DNA from: Flavobacterium sp.
Lineage (GTDB): Bacteria; Bacteroidota; Bacteroidia; Flavobacteriales; Flavobacteriaceae
DNA length: 64,000 bases
Reading direction: 5' to 3'
Assembly: GCA_016787805.1 (NCBI GenBank)
Contig: JAEUTY010000049.1
Span: 25,928 to 89,927, forward strand
Below, one piece after another: positions 1 through 9,237 of this stretch (the first letter of the stretch is position 1; the number at the start of each line of letters is the position of its first letter). The translations under genes and the position numbers were made by a program. The notes under the pieces are model-generated. The model saw nothing but the letters and a program-made list of their open reading frames with translations. It had not been told where the DNA came from and did not search any database.

Positions 1-2348
1 TAGTAAGGTGCAACAACTGTTAAGTTCCCGATGAAATCATTGTAAGTGTTGTAATATCCATTCAAATCGATATTAAATCCTTTCAATTCTCCACGATATC
101 CTACTTCTATTGCACGAACTGTTTCTGGTTTCACGTAATCAACATTTGTTTTAACTAATAAAGAAGATGCCGCTTCAATCGCCGCAAACAATTGTGCCTG
201 ATTAGTTGGTCCTGCTGCTGCTACTGCTGCACCAAAAGCGGCTGCAGAAGCTGCGGTATATGAATTAAAATAAGCATTGTTTCCGTTCATGGTTACCGTT
301 GGTGAACCTGAAAAAGCTTGACCATTAGCCGACACAGGAAGATCCTCACTGTAGCGAATTAAATTGTCAGGAGCTGAACCTAAAAGCACTGCATTACCCA
401 CATTGAATCCGATGTATTGATCTTGAGTTGTTGGGTTTCTGAAACCTGTTTGGAAAGAAGCTCTAAAATTATGTTGCTTTTTAGCACCTGCCGAAAAAAC
501 AGCCGAAGCTCTTGGCGAATAATTCCCATCAAAGTTTTGAGACTTATCATAACGCATAGAAGCGGTTAATTTTAAACGATCTTCTAAGAATTTTTTCTGT
601 GCTTGCAAATAAGCACCATAATCTGTGTAATCAATTTGACTGTCTTTGTCAGTATAAATTCTACCAAAAGAGTTCAACTGATACAAACGGTAAGAACCTC
701 CAATTTGGATTTCTACCACTTTCAACAAGTCTTTGAAATTATAATTTGCGTCCGAATGATAGATTCTTGACTCGTCTACTAACTTAGATCCTGAAAGTAC
801 ATCTGGATTTGAAGTTACTGTTTTGAAAGCCGCATTGAAAGCATCTGTTCCAGGGATTAATCTTCCTGTATCAGCCACATTTCTTGCCGAAATATGAGCT
901 TGTTCTGGGGTTTGTCCTGCTAAAGTAGACTGAACATATGTTGCAGCATATTGCCCAAACCATGTAGAATCTGGCTTCCACTGTCTGTTAATATTGATCC
1001 CTGTAAACAACATATCGTATGAATTTCCACCGTTTTCAGTGGTAGTGTAACCTCTCAAGAAAAAGTTTTTCCCTTTGAATTCCAATTTATGTTGTTGCAT
1101 GAAGAAATCATTTAGATAATATCTATTTGCCCCTTGATACACTGTGTTACCAAATCCGAACTTACTTTGCCAGATAATTTCAATTTCTTTAGCCCAATCT
1201 TTGCTTGCCGTTGCCCAAGGTTTAACATGAACCGAAAAGTCAATTTTTGCATTGCTCACTTTGTTGTCAGTCAAGTCAACTTCATTGTAACCAGTTCTAC
1301 TTACATTATAATTAGGTAAAATATTATTAAAAACCGTAAACTGAGCTGGTGTAATTGCTCCAGCAGCTAACAAACCATCTGCTACTCCATTTAAATTGGT
1401 AGAAACTTCATCACCATAAACATTTACTCCATTATAGTTATAAAATGATCTATCCGCTCCAGGATTAGCTAAATCTTGATAATCAGTTGCATACCAATCC
1501 GTCCCTCTCATGTAAGTAAAGTTCCCTTTTGCTGCAAGATGAGGAGTAAATGCTTTTGCCGCTCTTACACCATAATCAGCATAGTCGCGATTTCCAGCAG
1601 CTTTTTGGCTTGTTTGTCCGTATTTAACGTAAGCTGAAATTCCTTGTTTTGTAAAAGGGCTTGAAGAATTCATGAATAAAATACCATTGAAAGCATTAGC
1701 TCCATACAATGCTGAAGAAGCTCCAGGAAGTAATTCAACGTTGGCAACATCCAATTCAGAAACACCTATTAAATTTCCTAATACGAAGTTTAACAAAGGT
1801 GATGAATTATCCATACCATCTACCAACTGCATAAATCTAGTGTTAGCTACCGTAGCAAATCCACGTGTGTTGATTGATTTAAAAGACATACTACTTGTGT
1901 TCATGTGTACCTCTTTTAAGTTTTCTAAGCCATCATAGAAAGTAGGAGAAGCCGTTTTTTTGATGTCTTTTGGTGTCATTCTTTCAATCGTGACCGGCGA
2001 TTCTCTCACACGTTCAGGTGCTCTAGATGCCGAAATTACAATTTCGTCAAGTTTCATGTCTTCAGAAGCTAGAGCAACTTTTAAATTTTGACCATTTGAA
2101 TTAACATCAACCGTTTGCGATGTAAAGCCAATGCTTGAGACTTCCACTTTGAAAGGAGGTTTTTTAGCCGACTTTAAATTAAATTTTCCATCACCATCGG
2201 TTACGGTTCCTGAATTTTCACCAACTACTTTGATGTTTGCACCAGGAATTGGCTGGCCTTTGTCGTCATTGACCGAACCTGAGATTGTAGTTTGCGCAAA
2301 CGAGATGCTACAAAAAAACAATGTCAAAATAAAATAATAAATCTTCAT
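1..2348 (-). CDS. TonB-dependent receptor, C-terminus cut by window edge
   Basis: Outer-membrane receptor for TonB-driven uptake of an unknown ligand. The open frame runs from an ATG at 2348 to the window start without a stop, giving about 780 visible residues. It begins with a signal peptide (MKIYYFILTLFFCSISFAQ), followed by a carboxypeptidase-regulatory-like beta domain (about residues 21-100), then a plug domain (about 110-240) and many aromatic-rich beta-barrel strands. The end of the barrel lies outside the window. It stands alone, downstream of the glmS operon and its terminator. The substrate cannot be read from the sequence; a neighbouring SusD-like partner, if any, would be outside the window. 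Confidence 0.85.
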   Translation of the reverse strand, partial: MKIYYFILTLFFCSISFAQTTISGSVNDDKGQPIPGANIKVVGENSGTVTDGDGKFNLKSAKKPPFKVEVSSIGFTSQTVDVNSNGQNLKVALASEDMKLDEIVISASRAPERVRESPVTIERMTPKDIKKTASPTFYDGLENLKEVHMNTSSMSFKSINTRGFATVANTRFMQLVDGMDNSSPLLNFVLGNLIGVSELDVANVELLPGASSALYGANAFNGILFMNSSSPFTKQGISAYVKYGQTSQKAAGNRDYADYGVRAAKAFTPHLAAKGNFTYMRGTDWYATDYQDLANPGADRSFYNYNGVNVYGDEVSTNLNGVADGLLAAGAITPAQFTVFNNILPNYNVSRTGYNEVDLTDNKVSNAKIDFSVHVKPWATASKDWAKEIEIIWQSKFGFGNTVYQGANRYYLNDFFMQQHKLEFKGKNFFLRGYTTTENGGNSYDMLFTGININRQWKPDSTWFGQYAATYVQSTLAGQTPEQAHISARNVADTGRLIPGTDAFNAAFKTVTSNPDVLSGSKLVDESRIYHSDANYNFKDLLKVVEIQIGGSYRLYQLNSFGRIYTDKDSQIDYTDYGAYLQAQKKFLEDRLKLTASMRYDKSQNFDGNYSPRASAVFSAGAKKQHNFRASFQTGFRNPTTQDQYIGFNVGNAVLLGSAPDNLIRYSEDLPVSANGQAFSGSPTVTMNGNNAYFNSYTAASAAAFGAAVAAAGPTNQAQLFAAIEAASSLLVKTNVDYVKPETVRAIEVGYRGELKGFNIDLNGYYNTYNDFIGNLTVVAPY

Positions 2349-2559
2349 TAGGTAATAATTTTTGTTGGTTTAAGTAGCCAAAATACAAATATTTTTTAAT
2401 ATTCATAACAAAGCCAAAGTATTTTTTACATATAAACAATTAACAGTTGAAATACTGAAAATTCTACAATTGTTGAATGTTTAGTATATTTTAAAATTGT
2501 TGTGCTTTTTAGTAATTTATTATGCGCTCATAGTATTTTTTTGATTTTTTTTCAATAAA

Positions 2560-2585
2560 ACAAAAAAGGCAAGCAAATGCTTACC
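2560..2585 (-). terminator. Rho-independent terminator of the glmS operon
   Basis: Read on the minus strand, the stem GGTAAGCA / TGCTTGCC (one G-T pair, 2-nt loop) is followed by a run of six T. It lies about 25 bp after the glmS stop codon. Confidence 0.75.
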
Positions 2586-2609
2586 TTAATGTATTGTTGA
2601 AAACTATTA

Positions 2610-4457
2610 CTACTCTACCGTAACTGATTTTGCTAAATTTCGAGGTTGATCTACATTACATCCTCTCAAAACTGCAATATGATACGAGAGTAATTGCAAC
2701 GGAATAGTAGTTATCAGCGGTGACAAAGCATCTGATGTTTCAGGAATTTCAATAACGTGATCTGCCAAATCTTTTACTTGTACATCACCTTTGGTAACTA
2801 TAGCTATGATTTTACCACTTCTCGATTTTATTTCTTGAATATTACTTACCACCTTATCGTAGTGGCCTTGTTTAGGTGCAATCACAACAACTGGCATTTT
2901 TTCATCGATTAATGCTATTGGACCGTGCTTCATTTCTGCTGCTGGGTAACCTTCTGCATGGATGTATGAAATTTCTTTTAGTTTTAAAGCTCCTTCCAAA
3001 GCTACAGGGAAATTGTATCCTCGCCCTAAATACAAACAATTGGATGCATCTTTATAAATTGACGCTATTGTTTTGGCAATTTCATTGGTATTTAATGCTT
3101 CTTGCACCTTTTCTGGAATCAACTCAAGCTCTTGTAAATAACGGAAGAAATCAGAATTAGATAATGTTCCTTTTGCTTTTGCCAAACGCAAAGCTATCAT
3201 TGTAAGAATAGTAATTTGTGTTGTAAATGCTTTTGTAGAAGCTACACCAATTTCTGGTCCAGCATGCGTGTAAGCTCCTGCATGCGTTTCTCTTGAAATT
3301 GATGATCCAACCACATTACATACACCAAACACAAAAGCCCCTTTTTCTTTGGAAAGTTTTATTGCAGCCAAAGTGTCGGCAGTTTCACCCGATTGAGAGA
3401 TGGCAATCACAACATCTTTATTCGTGATAATTGGATTTCTGTATCTAAATTCTGACGCATATTCAACCTCAACAGGAATTCGAGCAAATTCTTCGATAAT
3501 GTATTCAGCAACTAAACCTGCGTGCCACGATGTTCCACAAGCTATAATTAATATTCGATCAGCATGTAGAAATTTTTCCAAATTATCTTCTATACCCGAC
3601 ATTTGAATGATTCCACTGTTGGCATGAAGACGGCCTCTGTATGTATCTTTAATTACGTTGGGTTGCTCGTAAATTTCTTTGAGCATAAAATGATCGTAAC
3701 CACCTTTTTCTATTTGTTCTAAATTCATTTGTAGCTCTTGAACATAAGGATCTACTAATGAATCGTCTTTAATTTTTCTAATTTTTAATGGCTTATGCAA
3801 TCTAACAATTGCCATTTCTTCGTCTTCTAAATAAATTGCATTCGATGTATATTCTATAAAAGGCGAAGCATCTGAAGCAATGAAAAATTCATTTTCACCA
3901 ACACCTATTGCAAGTGGGCTTCCCAATCGAGCCACCACAATTTCGTCTGGTTTTTGTTTGTCAAACACACAAATTGCATATGCTCCAACCACTTGATTTA
4001 GTGCAACCTGAACAGCTTTACCGAGTTTTAAATTGTCCTTTTTCTGAACATCTTCAATTAAATTAACCAATACTTCTGTATCGGTATCTGAAGTAAAAGT
4101 GTAACCTCGTTTTAACAACTCCTTTTTAAGAGGTTCGTAATTTTCAATAATTCCGTTGTGAACAATAGCCAAATTACCCGAATTAGACAAGTGTGGGTGA
4201 GAATTCACATCGTTTGGAACACCATGTGTTGCCCATCGTGTGTGCCCAATTCCTATGCTTCCGTTTGTAGAAATTTCTCTTGAAGCTCGTTCTTCCAAAT
4301 CAGAGACTTTACCTTTGGTTTTTGAAACTTTTAAATCTGTTCCGTCAAAAAGCATAACTCCAGCGCTATCGTAACCTCTGTATTCTAAACGCTTTAATCC
4401 TTTAATTACAATAGGATAGGCTTCTCTATAACCGATGTATCCAACTATTCCACACAT
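2610..4457 (-). CDS. glmS: Glutamine--fructose-6-phosphate aminotransferase (isomerizing)
   Basis: Makes glucosamine-6-phosphate from fructose-6-phosphate and glutamine, the first step toward UDP-GlcNAc for peptidoglycan and LPS. Residues 1-2 are Met-Cys, so Cys2 is the N-terminal nucleophile of the class II glutamine amidotransferase domain (about 1-225). Two SIS sugar-isomerase domains follow (about 290-430 and 460-600), and the protein ends in the typical KSVTVE. At 615 residues it is full length. It is the last gene of an operon behind the starch-synthase-like and DUF4270 genes, 11 bp after the latter. A glmS ribozyme is not expected: no leader precedes the gene. Confidence 0.97.
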   Translation of the reverse strand: MCGIVGYIGYREAYPIVIKGLKRLEYRGYDSAGVMLFDGTDLKVSKTKGKVSDLEERASREISTNGSIGIGHTRWATHGVPNDVNSHPHLSNSGNLAIVHNGIIENYEPLKKELLKRGYTFTSDTDTEVLVNLIEDVQKKDNLKLGKAVQVALNQVVGAYAICVFDKQKPDEIVVARLGSPLAIGVGENEFFIASDASPFIEYTSNAIYLEDEEMAIVRLHKPLKIRKIKDDSLVDPYVQELQMNLEQIEKGGYDHFMLKEIYEQPNVIKDTYRGRLHANSGIIQMSGIEDNLEKFLHADRILIIACGTSWHAGLVAEYIIEEFARIPVEVEYASEFRYRNPIITNKDVVIAISQSGETADTLAAIKLSKEKGAFVFGVCNVVGSSISRETHAGAYTHAGPEIGVASTKAFTTQITILTMIALRLAKAKGTLSNSDFFRYLQELELIPEKVQEALNTNEIAKTIASIYKDASNCLYLGRGYNFPVALEGALKLKEISYIHAEGYPAAEMKHGPIALIDEKMPVVVIAPKQGHYDKVVSNIQEIKSRSGKIIAIVTKGDVQVKDLADHVIEIPETSDALSPLITTIPLQLLSYHIAVLRGCNVDQPRNLAKSVTVE

Positions 4458-4468
4458 AGTATTATATT

Positions 4469-6082
4469 TTAATCAGGTTTTGTATAAAATATTTCAAATT
4501 TAAGTCTTTTCTCATAATCATCGCTTGAAACTGGGATATTATTTCCCCACAAAATTGTTCCCAATGGATTTGCTACAGACATAGCTGGGATGTATTTCAC
4601 TTCTGTTCCAAAAGCCGTAAACGGGTTTTTAAGTTTTGCATTACGAGTATCATTAATAGATTCGGTAACTACCAATCCTAAACTTACATTGGTTGAATCG
4701 TGTTTAATTATATTTCGAACATGATTGGTCAATCTGATTTTGTATTTGATTCCATTTTTATCTTCATCCAACTGAATAATCCCATCGTGAACAAATTTAT
4801 TGAATTTGGGATATAATCCATTGGTTGATGTATCATAACTATAGTCGATTATCGGTCGCTTATTCTTTAAATCGTAAAGATAAATTCTGTTCGGCTCATC
4901 AATAGTAGTTCCTAGTGTTTGCTTATCAATATTAAAAACCAAATTGGCTTCATTAATCAACCAACCATTGTTTCTAATGTTTAGAATTTCACTGTCAGAT
5001 AATATCTTAATAACAGCCATCGATCCAGCTCCTCCTTTTAAATACAATCTTTGATCTCCATCAACTGTATTAGGCGTAACAGGGTTTACAAAATTATTTT
5101 CAATAAAATTAACGGTTTTTCCGCCCATTTCTATAGTCAGTGTTTTTCTTTCATAAAGGTCATCAGCATCATCAGAATCTTTACCATGGTAAATCATAAC
5201 TATTTTTCCTTGAGCAAAATTAAGTCGTGCCATTGTGCCTTGAGTCGATGAAGGAGTCTCAGGAGAAGCTTTAAAATACAATCCTTTGAAATAGGTTTTA
5301 AAGGCATTATTATCAACCAAACTGCCCGCTGGTGCGTTGACAATTTTATTCATAAAGAAATCTTTATTGAGATCCATATAAATTCCTGGAGCAAGACGTT
5401 CTTTTACTGTACCTGCACCTGACTCGTTGTTTTTTAACAACTTTATCTCCGTGCTTTTAAACTCAAAATGTTCATCTTGATCAGGATGCGGCGTTCCTGG
5501 AGTTCTGTTTAATCTGTTGTCAAAATTAGTTACATCAGTTACTGCTTCAACTAGGGATTTTTCATCCGAATAATACACTTGTTGTTCTTGTAAATTTGAA
5601 GCTGGATCATACGTTCTTAAAAAATAATTGGATTCAAAAACGCCCAACTTAATTTTTTGGGTTCCGCCTTGAATGGAATCCAACTCATAAGTACTATCTC
5701 CTGTACCTGAATCTGTACTCTTAAAAGTTGAAAAATAAGGCACATATAAGTAAACTGAATCAATTTTGAATTTTGTTAAATCTTCTTCACCATAAAATTT
5801 AGGGTTTGTTGCAGCCAACTCTAATTGAGTCACAAAACTTGCCGTGGTAGTTCCGAAGCCTTCGTTATGATAAAAACCTAGAGAATTAATTGGCAAATTA
5901 CTCGTTTGAACAGGTCCAATTGGAGCATTGTAAGCCGTAACAGAAGCATAGGCAGAATTAAAATTATAATGAACATCGTCGATCAAATCAGAACCAACTT
6001 CATTAAAATCTTTATCACAAGAAACAATAAAAATAATTGTAAATACTAAAAAAACCGTTTTTAAAAATGCGTTGAATTTCAT
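4469..6082 (-). CDS. DUF4270 family lipoprotein
   Basis: Large predicted lipoprotein of a family typical of Bacteroidota (DUF4270); function unknown. I chose the ATG at 6082 (MKFNAFLKTVFLVFTIIFI) over the longer frame because it begins a clean lipoprotein signal with lipobox IVSC directly followed by Asp-Lys. The mature protein (about 515 residues) is beta-rich with no visible catalytic motif. It sits 16 bp after the starch-synthase-like gene and 11 bp before glmS; I recall this order from other flavobacteria, which suggests an envelope role. DUF4270 is my family assignment from sequence style and context. Confidence 0.75.
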   Translation of the reverse strand: MKFNAFLKTVFLVFTIIFIVSCDKDFNEVGSDLIDDVHYNFNSAYASVTAYNAPIGPVQTSNLPINSLGFYHNEGFGTTTASFVTQLELAATNPKFYGEEDLTKFKIDSVYLYVPYFSTFKSTDSGTGDSTYELDSIQGGTQKIKLGVFESNYFLRTYDPASNLQEQQVYYSDEKSLVEAVTDVTNFDNRLNRTPGTPHPDQDEHFEFKSTEIKLLKNNESGAGTVKERLAPGIYMDLNKDFFMNKIVNAPAGSLVDNNAFKTYFKGLYFKASPETPSSTQGTMARLNFAQGKIVMIYHGKDSDDADDLYERKTLTIEMGGKTVNFIENNFVNPVTPNTVDGDQRLYLKGGAGSMAVIKILSDSEILNIRNNGWLINEANLVFNIDKQTLGTTIDEPNRIYLYDLKNKRPIIDYSYDTSTNGLYPKFNKFVHDGIIQLDEDKNGIKYKIRLTNHVRNIIKHDSTNVSLGLVVTESINDTRNAKLKNPFTAFGTEVKYIPAMSVANPLGTILWGNNIPVSSDDYEKRLKFEIFYTKPD

Positions 6083-6098
6083 ACTTGAATGAACTTTA

Positions 6099-6899
6099 TT
6101 ATATTTTTTTATAGAAAGAGGTATACGCTTGTGCAAACTCATCTTGAGCGGCGAAAGGTAAAAAAGGTTTTTCTGAAGATTCTATAAATTTTGTTAAACT
6201 TGGAGAAAGGTTTTGAGACGCCATAATAACTCCATCTGAATGATTAATTGATGCTTTTATGATATTCTCATAATTTGGCATTTCTAAACTACTAATTGAT
6301 TCATGTGGTATACCATCAAACTTTATTTTATTGATCATTTCCATGTCAAGGTTGCCATCAAATGACTGACCGTAAACTGAAGTTACAATTTTAGTTTCTG
6401 AAAAAAGAGCTTCATTTTTATAAAAATGTTTCATATAAATTGGCAACAAAGCCGCCATCCAACCATGAACATGTATAATATCAGGAACCCAATTGAGTTT
6501 TTTCACGGTTTCAACAACGCCTTTGGCAAAGAAAATAGCTCTTTCATCGTTGTCAGGATACAAAACCCCATCTTCGTCAGAAAAAGTAGCTTTTCTTTTA
6601 AAATACTCATCATTATCAATAAAATAAACCTGAATTCTTTCTTTGGGAATTGATGCTACTTTTATAATCAGCGGCATATCTAAGTCGTTGACTACCAAAT
6701 TCATTCCCGACAAACGAATTACTTCGTGCAATTGATGTCTTCTTTCATTTATATTTCCATACCTAGGCATAAAAATTCGAATTTGTCCGCCTAAGTCATT
6801 GATCATTTTTGGTACTTCATACGACATTAAAGAAACTTCATTTTCTGCTAAATAAGGCACCACTTCAGATGATACATATAATATCCTCTTGTCTTCCAT
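6099..6899 (-). CDS. Glycogen/starch synthase-like protein (GT5 N-terminal domain only)
   Basis: Resembles the N-terminal Rossmann domain of glycosyltransferase family 5 starch/glycogen synthases: an opening ILYVSSEVVPYLAENEVS, the PRYGNINERRHQLHEV block and the PDIIHVHGWMAALLPIY block. At 266 residues it is about half a full GlgA and lacks the C-terminal GT-B domain that carries the nucleotide-sugar site, so glycogen synthase activity is doubtful. It is the first gene of the operon with DUF4270 and glmS, and it is divergent from panC. A role in sensing or handling a sugar nucleotide would be guesswork. Confidence 0.75.
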   Translation of the reverse strand: MEDKRILYVSSEVVPYLAENEVSLMSYEVPKMINDLGGQIRIFMPRYGNINERRHQLHEVIRLSGMNLVVNDLDMPLIIKVASIPKERIQVYFIDNDEYFKRKATFSDEDGVLYPDNDERAIFFAKGVVETVKKLNWVPDIIHVHGWMAALLPIYMKHFYKNEALFSETKIVTSVYGQSFDGNLDMEMINKIKFDGIPHESISSLEMPNYENIIKASINHSDGVIMASQNLSPSLTKFIESSEKPFLPFAAQDEFAQAYTSFYKKI

Positions 6900-6935
6900 A
6901 TTGTATTTTTTTGTTTATTGGAAATAAAAAACAGG

Positions 6936-6943
6936 CAAAATTA
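6936..6943 (-). promoter_or_regulatory. Candidate -7 box for the starch-synthase-like/DUF4270/glmS operon
   Basis: On the minus strand TAATTTTG fits the Bacteroidota -7 consensus TAnnTTTG and lies 36 bp before the start codon. No clear -33 TTTG at the usual distance. Confidence 0.4.
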
Positions 6944-6974
6944 CAAAATTTTATGCAGTTATTTACTAAAGTAG

Positions 6975-6982
6975 TAAGTTTG
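6975..6982 (+). promoter_or_regulatory. Candidate -7 box for the panC operon
   Basis: TAAGTTTG fits TAnnTTTG and lies 23 bp before the panC ATG. A -33 box is not clear. Confidence 0.4.
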
Positions 6983-7005
6983 TACCCGATTTTAATTAAA
7001 AAAGC

Positions 7006-7854
7006 ATGCTCATTTTTGACAAAAAAGTAGAATTAATCAAGCACTTACAGCTTCAACGTGGTAAAAATTCTACTGTGGGATTTGTTCCTACCATGGGCGC
7101 TTTACACCGAGGCCATTTGTCGTTGCTAGAAAAATCGTTAGCCAACAACAAAATTACTGTGATTAGTATTTTTGTAAACCCAACACAATTTAACAACCCT
7201 GATGATTTGCTTAAATACCCAAGAACACTCGAAAGAGATGTCGAAAAAATCAAAACCATTTCCGATTCAATTGTGGTATACGCTCCTACTGTAGACGATA
7301 TTTATGAAGGAAAAACCCAATCAAACCACTATAATTTTGATGGATTGGAAAACCAAATGGAAGGCAAATTTCGCCCAGGTCATTTTGACGGTGTTGGCAC
7401 TGTAGTACAACGATTATTTGAAATTGTGCAACCCAATACTGCTTATTTTGGAGAAAAAGATTTTCAACAATTGCAAATAGTAAAAAAACTAGTTGAAATT
7501 GAAAAAATTCCTGTAAAAATAATTGGCTGTCCAATTTTTAGAGAAGCCAACGGCCTTGCAATGAGCTCTCGAAATGAAAGACTTACAGCTAATGAACGCC
7601 AACAAGCATCTATCATATTTAAAACCATTCAACAAGCAAAACTACTTTTTGGCACGAAATCTGCTAAGGAGGTTGCTGAGTTTGTAAACAAAACATTTCT
7701 TAATCATCCAATTTTCGAATTGGAATATTTTGAAATTGCCGATGAAGCCACTTTATTGCGTTGCATTCGAAAAAATAAAAACAAGAAATACAGGGCTTTT
7801 ATTGCCGTTTTTGTTAACAAAATCAGATTGATTGATACTATTTCATTAAATTAA
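7006..7854 (+). CDS. panC: Pantoate--beta-alanine ligase (pantothenate synthetase)
   Basis: ATP-dependent condensation of pantoate with beta-alanine, the last step of pantothenate (vitamin B5) synthesis. The adenylating motif PTMGALHRGH with His34 and His37 is present, as is the GEKDFQQLQI block that contacts ATP and the SSRNERL loop. At 282 residues it is full length. panD, which supplies beta-alanine, starts 14 bp downstream, so the two steps share a transcript. The operon probably continues into the downstream membrane protein, esterase and radA. Confidence 0.96.
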   Translation: MLIFDKKVELIKHLQLQRGKNSTVGFVPTMGALHRGHLSLLEKSLANNKITVISIFVNPTQFNNPDDLLKYPRTLERDVEKIKTISDSIVVYAPTVDDIYEGKTQSNHYNFDGLENQMEGKFRPGHFDGVGTVVQRLFEIVQPNTAYFGEKDFQQLQIVKKLVEIEKIPVKIIGCPIFREANGLAMSSRNERLTANERQQASIIFKTIQQAKLLFGTKSAKEVAEFVNKTFLNHPIFELEYFEIADEATLLRCIRKNKNKKYRAFIAVFVNKIRLIDTISLN

Positions 7855-7868
7855 TTTAACTTTGCCCC

Positions 7869-8219
7869 ATGCAAATTCAAGTTGTAAAATCAAAAATTCA
7901 CCGCGTTAAAGTAACTGGCGCAGATTTGAACTATATCGGTAGCATTACTATCGACGAAGCCTTAATGGAAGCTTCCAATCTTATTGAAGGCGAAAAAGTT
8001 TCGATTGTAAACATCAATAATGGCGAGCGTTTTGAAACTTATGCTATAAAAGGAGCAAAAAATTCGGGAGAAGTTACACTCAATGGTCCAGCTGCCCGAA
8101 AAGTGCATCCAGGCGATATCATCATTATCATTTCGTATGCTACATTGGAATTTGAAGAAGCAAAAACCTTCAAACCATGGTTAGTTTTTCCTGACGAAAC
8201 CAACAACTTATTGAAATAA
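7869..8219 (+). CDS. panD: Aspartate 1-decarboxylase (pyruvoyl-dependent)
   Basis: Decarboxylates L-aspartate to beta-alanine for pantothenate synthesis. The self-cleavage site Gly24-Ser25 lies in NYIGSITID; cleavage turns Ser25 into the pyruvoyl cofactor. The [12 protein letters not shown] and [20 protein letters not shown] blocks are typical of the double-psi barrel. The length of 116 residues is normal. It follows panC by 14 bp. Confidence 0.96.
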   Translation: MQIQVVKSKIHRVKVTGADLNYIGSITIDEALMEASNLIEGEKVSIVNINNGERFETYAIKGAKNSGEVTLNGPAARKVHPGDIIIIISYATLEFEEAKTFKPWLVFPDETNNLLK

Positions 8220-8223
8220 TCTC

Positions 8224-9186
8224 TTGAAAAAAATTGCGAACACGTGGTTGTCGTTACTTATTCCTTTATTAATTGGAATTAGTATTATCTATTACCAATA
8301 CACCACTTTATCTGCAACAGAACTAGACGCAATCAAAACTAGTTTTCAAAAAGCCAACTACAACTATATTTATCTTTCCTTAATTATAGCTGTTTTGGGA
8401 CATTGGTTTAGAGCCTATCGCTGGGAATTTTCATTGAATCATTTGGGCTATAAAACTCAATTTAAAAACAATTTTCTTACCGTTTTTGTATCGTATTTGG
8501 TCAATTTAACTATTCCTCGTTCGGGTGAGATTTCGCGAGCTGCTTTATTAAAAAAATACGAAGAAGTACCTTTTGACAAGGGTTTCGGAACCATTGTTGC
8601 AGAACGAATTGTTGATTTATTGATTTTTCTTCTGTTTGTTTGCATTGGTTTTTTCTCTCAATTTGACAAATTATACCAATTTTTGATTAGCAAAAACATT
8701 CCTATTCAATCACTCATTTCCTTTGCAATAGCTACTGTAATTTTGGTGGTGATTTTTATTTGTGTATGGATTTACGCCGAATGGAAAATCATCAAAAAGC
8801 TAAAAAAGAAACTCTCTGGTTTGATAGAAGGTATAATGAGTGTTTATCAAATGGAAAAAAAATGGTGGTATATTTTTCATTCATTTATGATATGGATTTG
8901 TTACCTAACAATGTTTTATGTAGCTATTTTCGCTCTTCCTGAAACCACAAACATTAGTTTTGACATTGTTGTAATGGGTTTCATTTTCGGAAGTCTTGCC
9001 GTCGGATTTACCAATGGCGGATTGGGAGCTTATCCTTTATCTGTTGCCTTAATTTTTTCACTTTACGGAATTCCGAATGGTGTAGGAACCGCTTTTGGGT
9101 ACTTGGTATGGACGTCACAAACACTGCTCACTATTTTACTCGGATTGGTTTCGTATTTACTTTTGCCTATCGTGAATAAAAAATAA
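8224..9186 (+). CDS. Lysylphosphatidylglycerol synthase transmembrane-domain (UPF0104/YbhN-like) protein
   Basis: Integral membrane protein of about eight helices, resembling the flippase-like domain of MprF and the YbhN/AglD family. The RAYRWEFSL block, PRSGEISRAALLKKY, and GTIVAERIVDLLIFLL are the recognisable conserved stretches. There is no soluble lysyl-transferase domain, so it is not an aminoacyl-PG synthase; lipid transport is the usual guess. The start is TTG at 8224, 4 bp after panD, with no nearby in-frame ATG. It sits in the panCD-radA operon. Confidence 0.8.
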   Translation: MKKIANTWLSLLIPLLIGISIIYYQYTTLSATELDAIKTSFQKANYNYIYLSLIIAVLGHWFRAYRWEFSLNHLGYKTQFKNNFLTVFVSYLVNLTIPRSGEISRAALLKKYEEVPFDKGFGTIVAERIVDLLIFLLFVCIGFFSQFDKLYQFLISKNIPIQSLISFAIATVILVVIFICVWIYAEWKIIKKLKKKLSGLIEGIMSVYQMEKKWWYIFHSFMIWICYLTMFYVAIFALPETTNISFDIVVMGFIFGSLAVGFTNGGLGAYPLSVALIFSLYGIPNGVGTAFGYLVWTSQTLLTILLGLVSYLLLPIVNKK

Positions 9187-9237
9187 ATTACTATCTTGCT
9201 TGGAATTTTAATACTAAAAATTTCAACGGATAGTCTT

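Noticed and set aside
4458-4468. glmS ribozyme/riboswitch
   Set aside because: Only 11 bp separate glmS from the preceding gene; there is no room for the structure.
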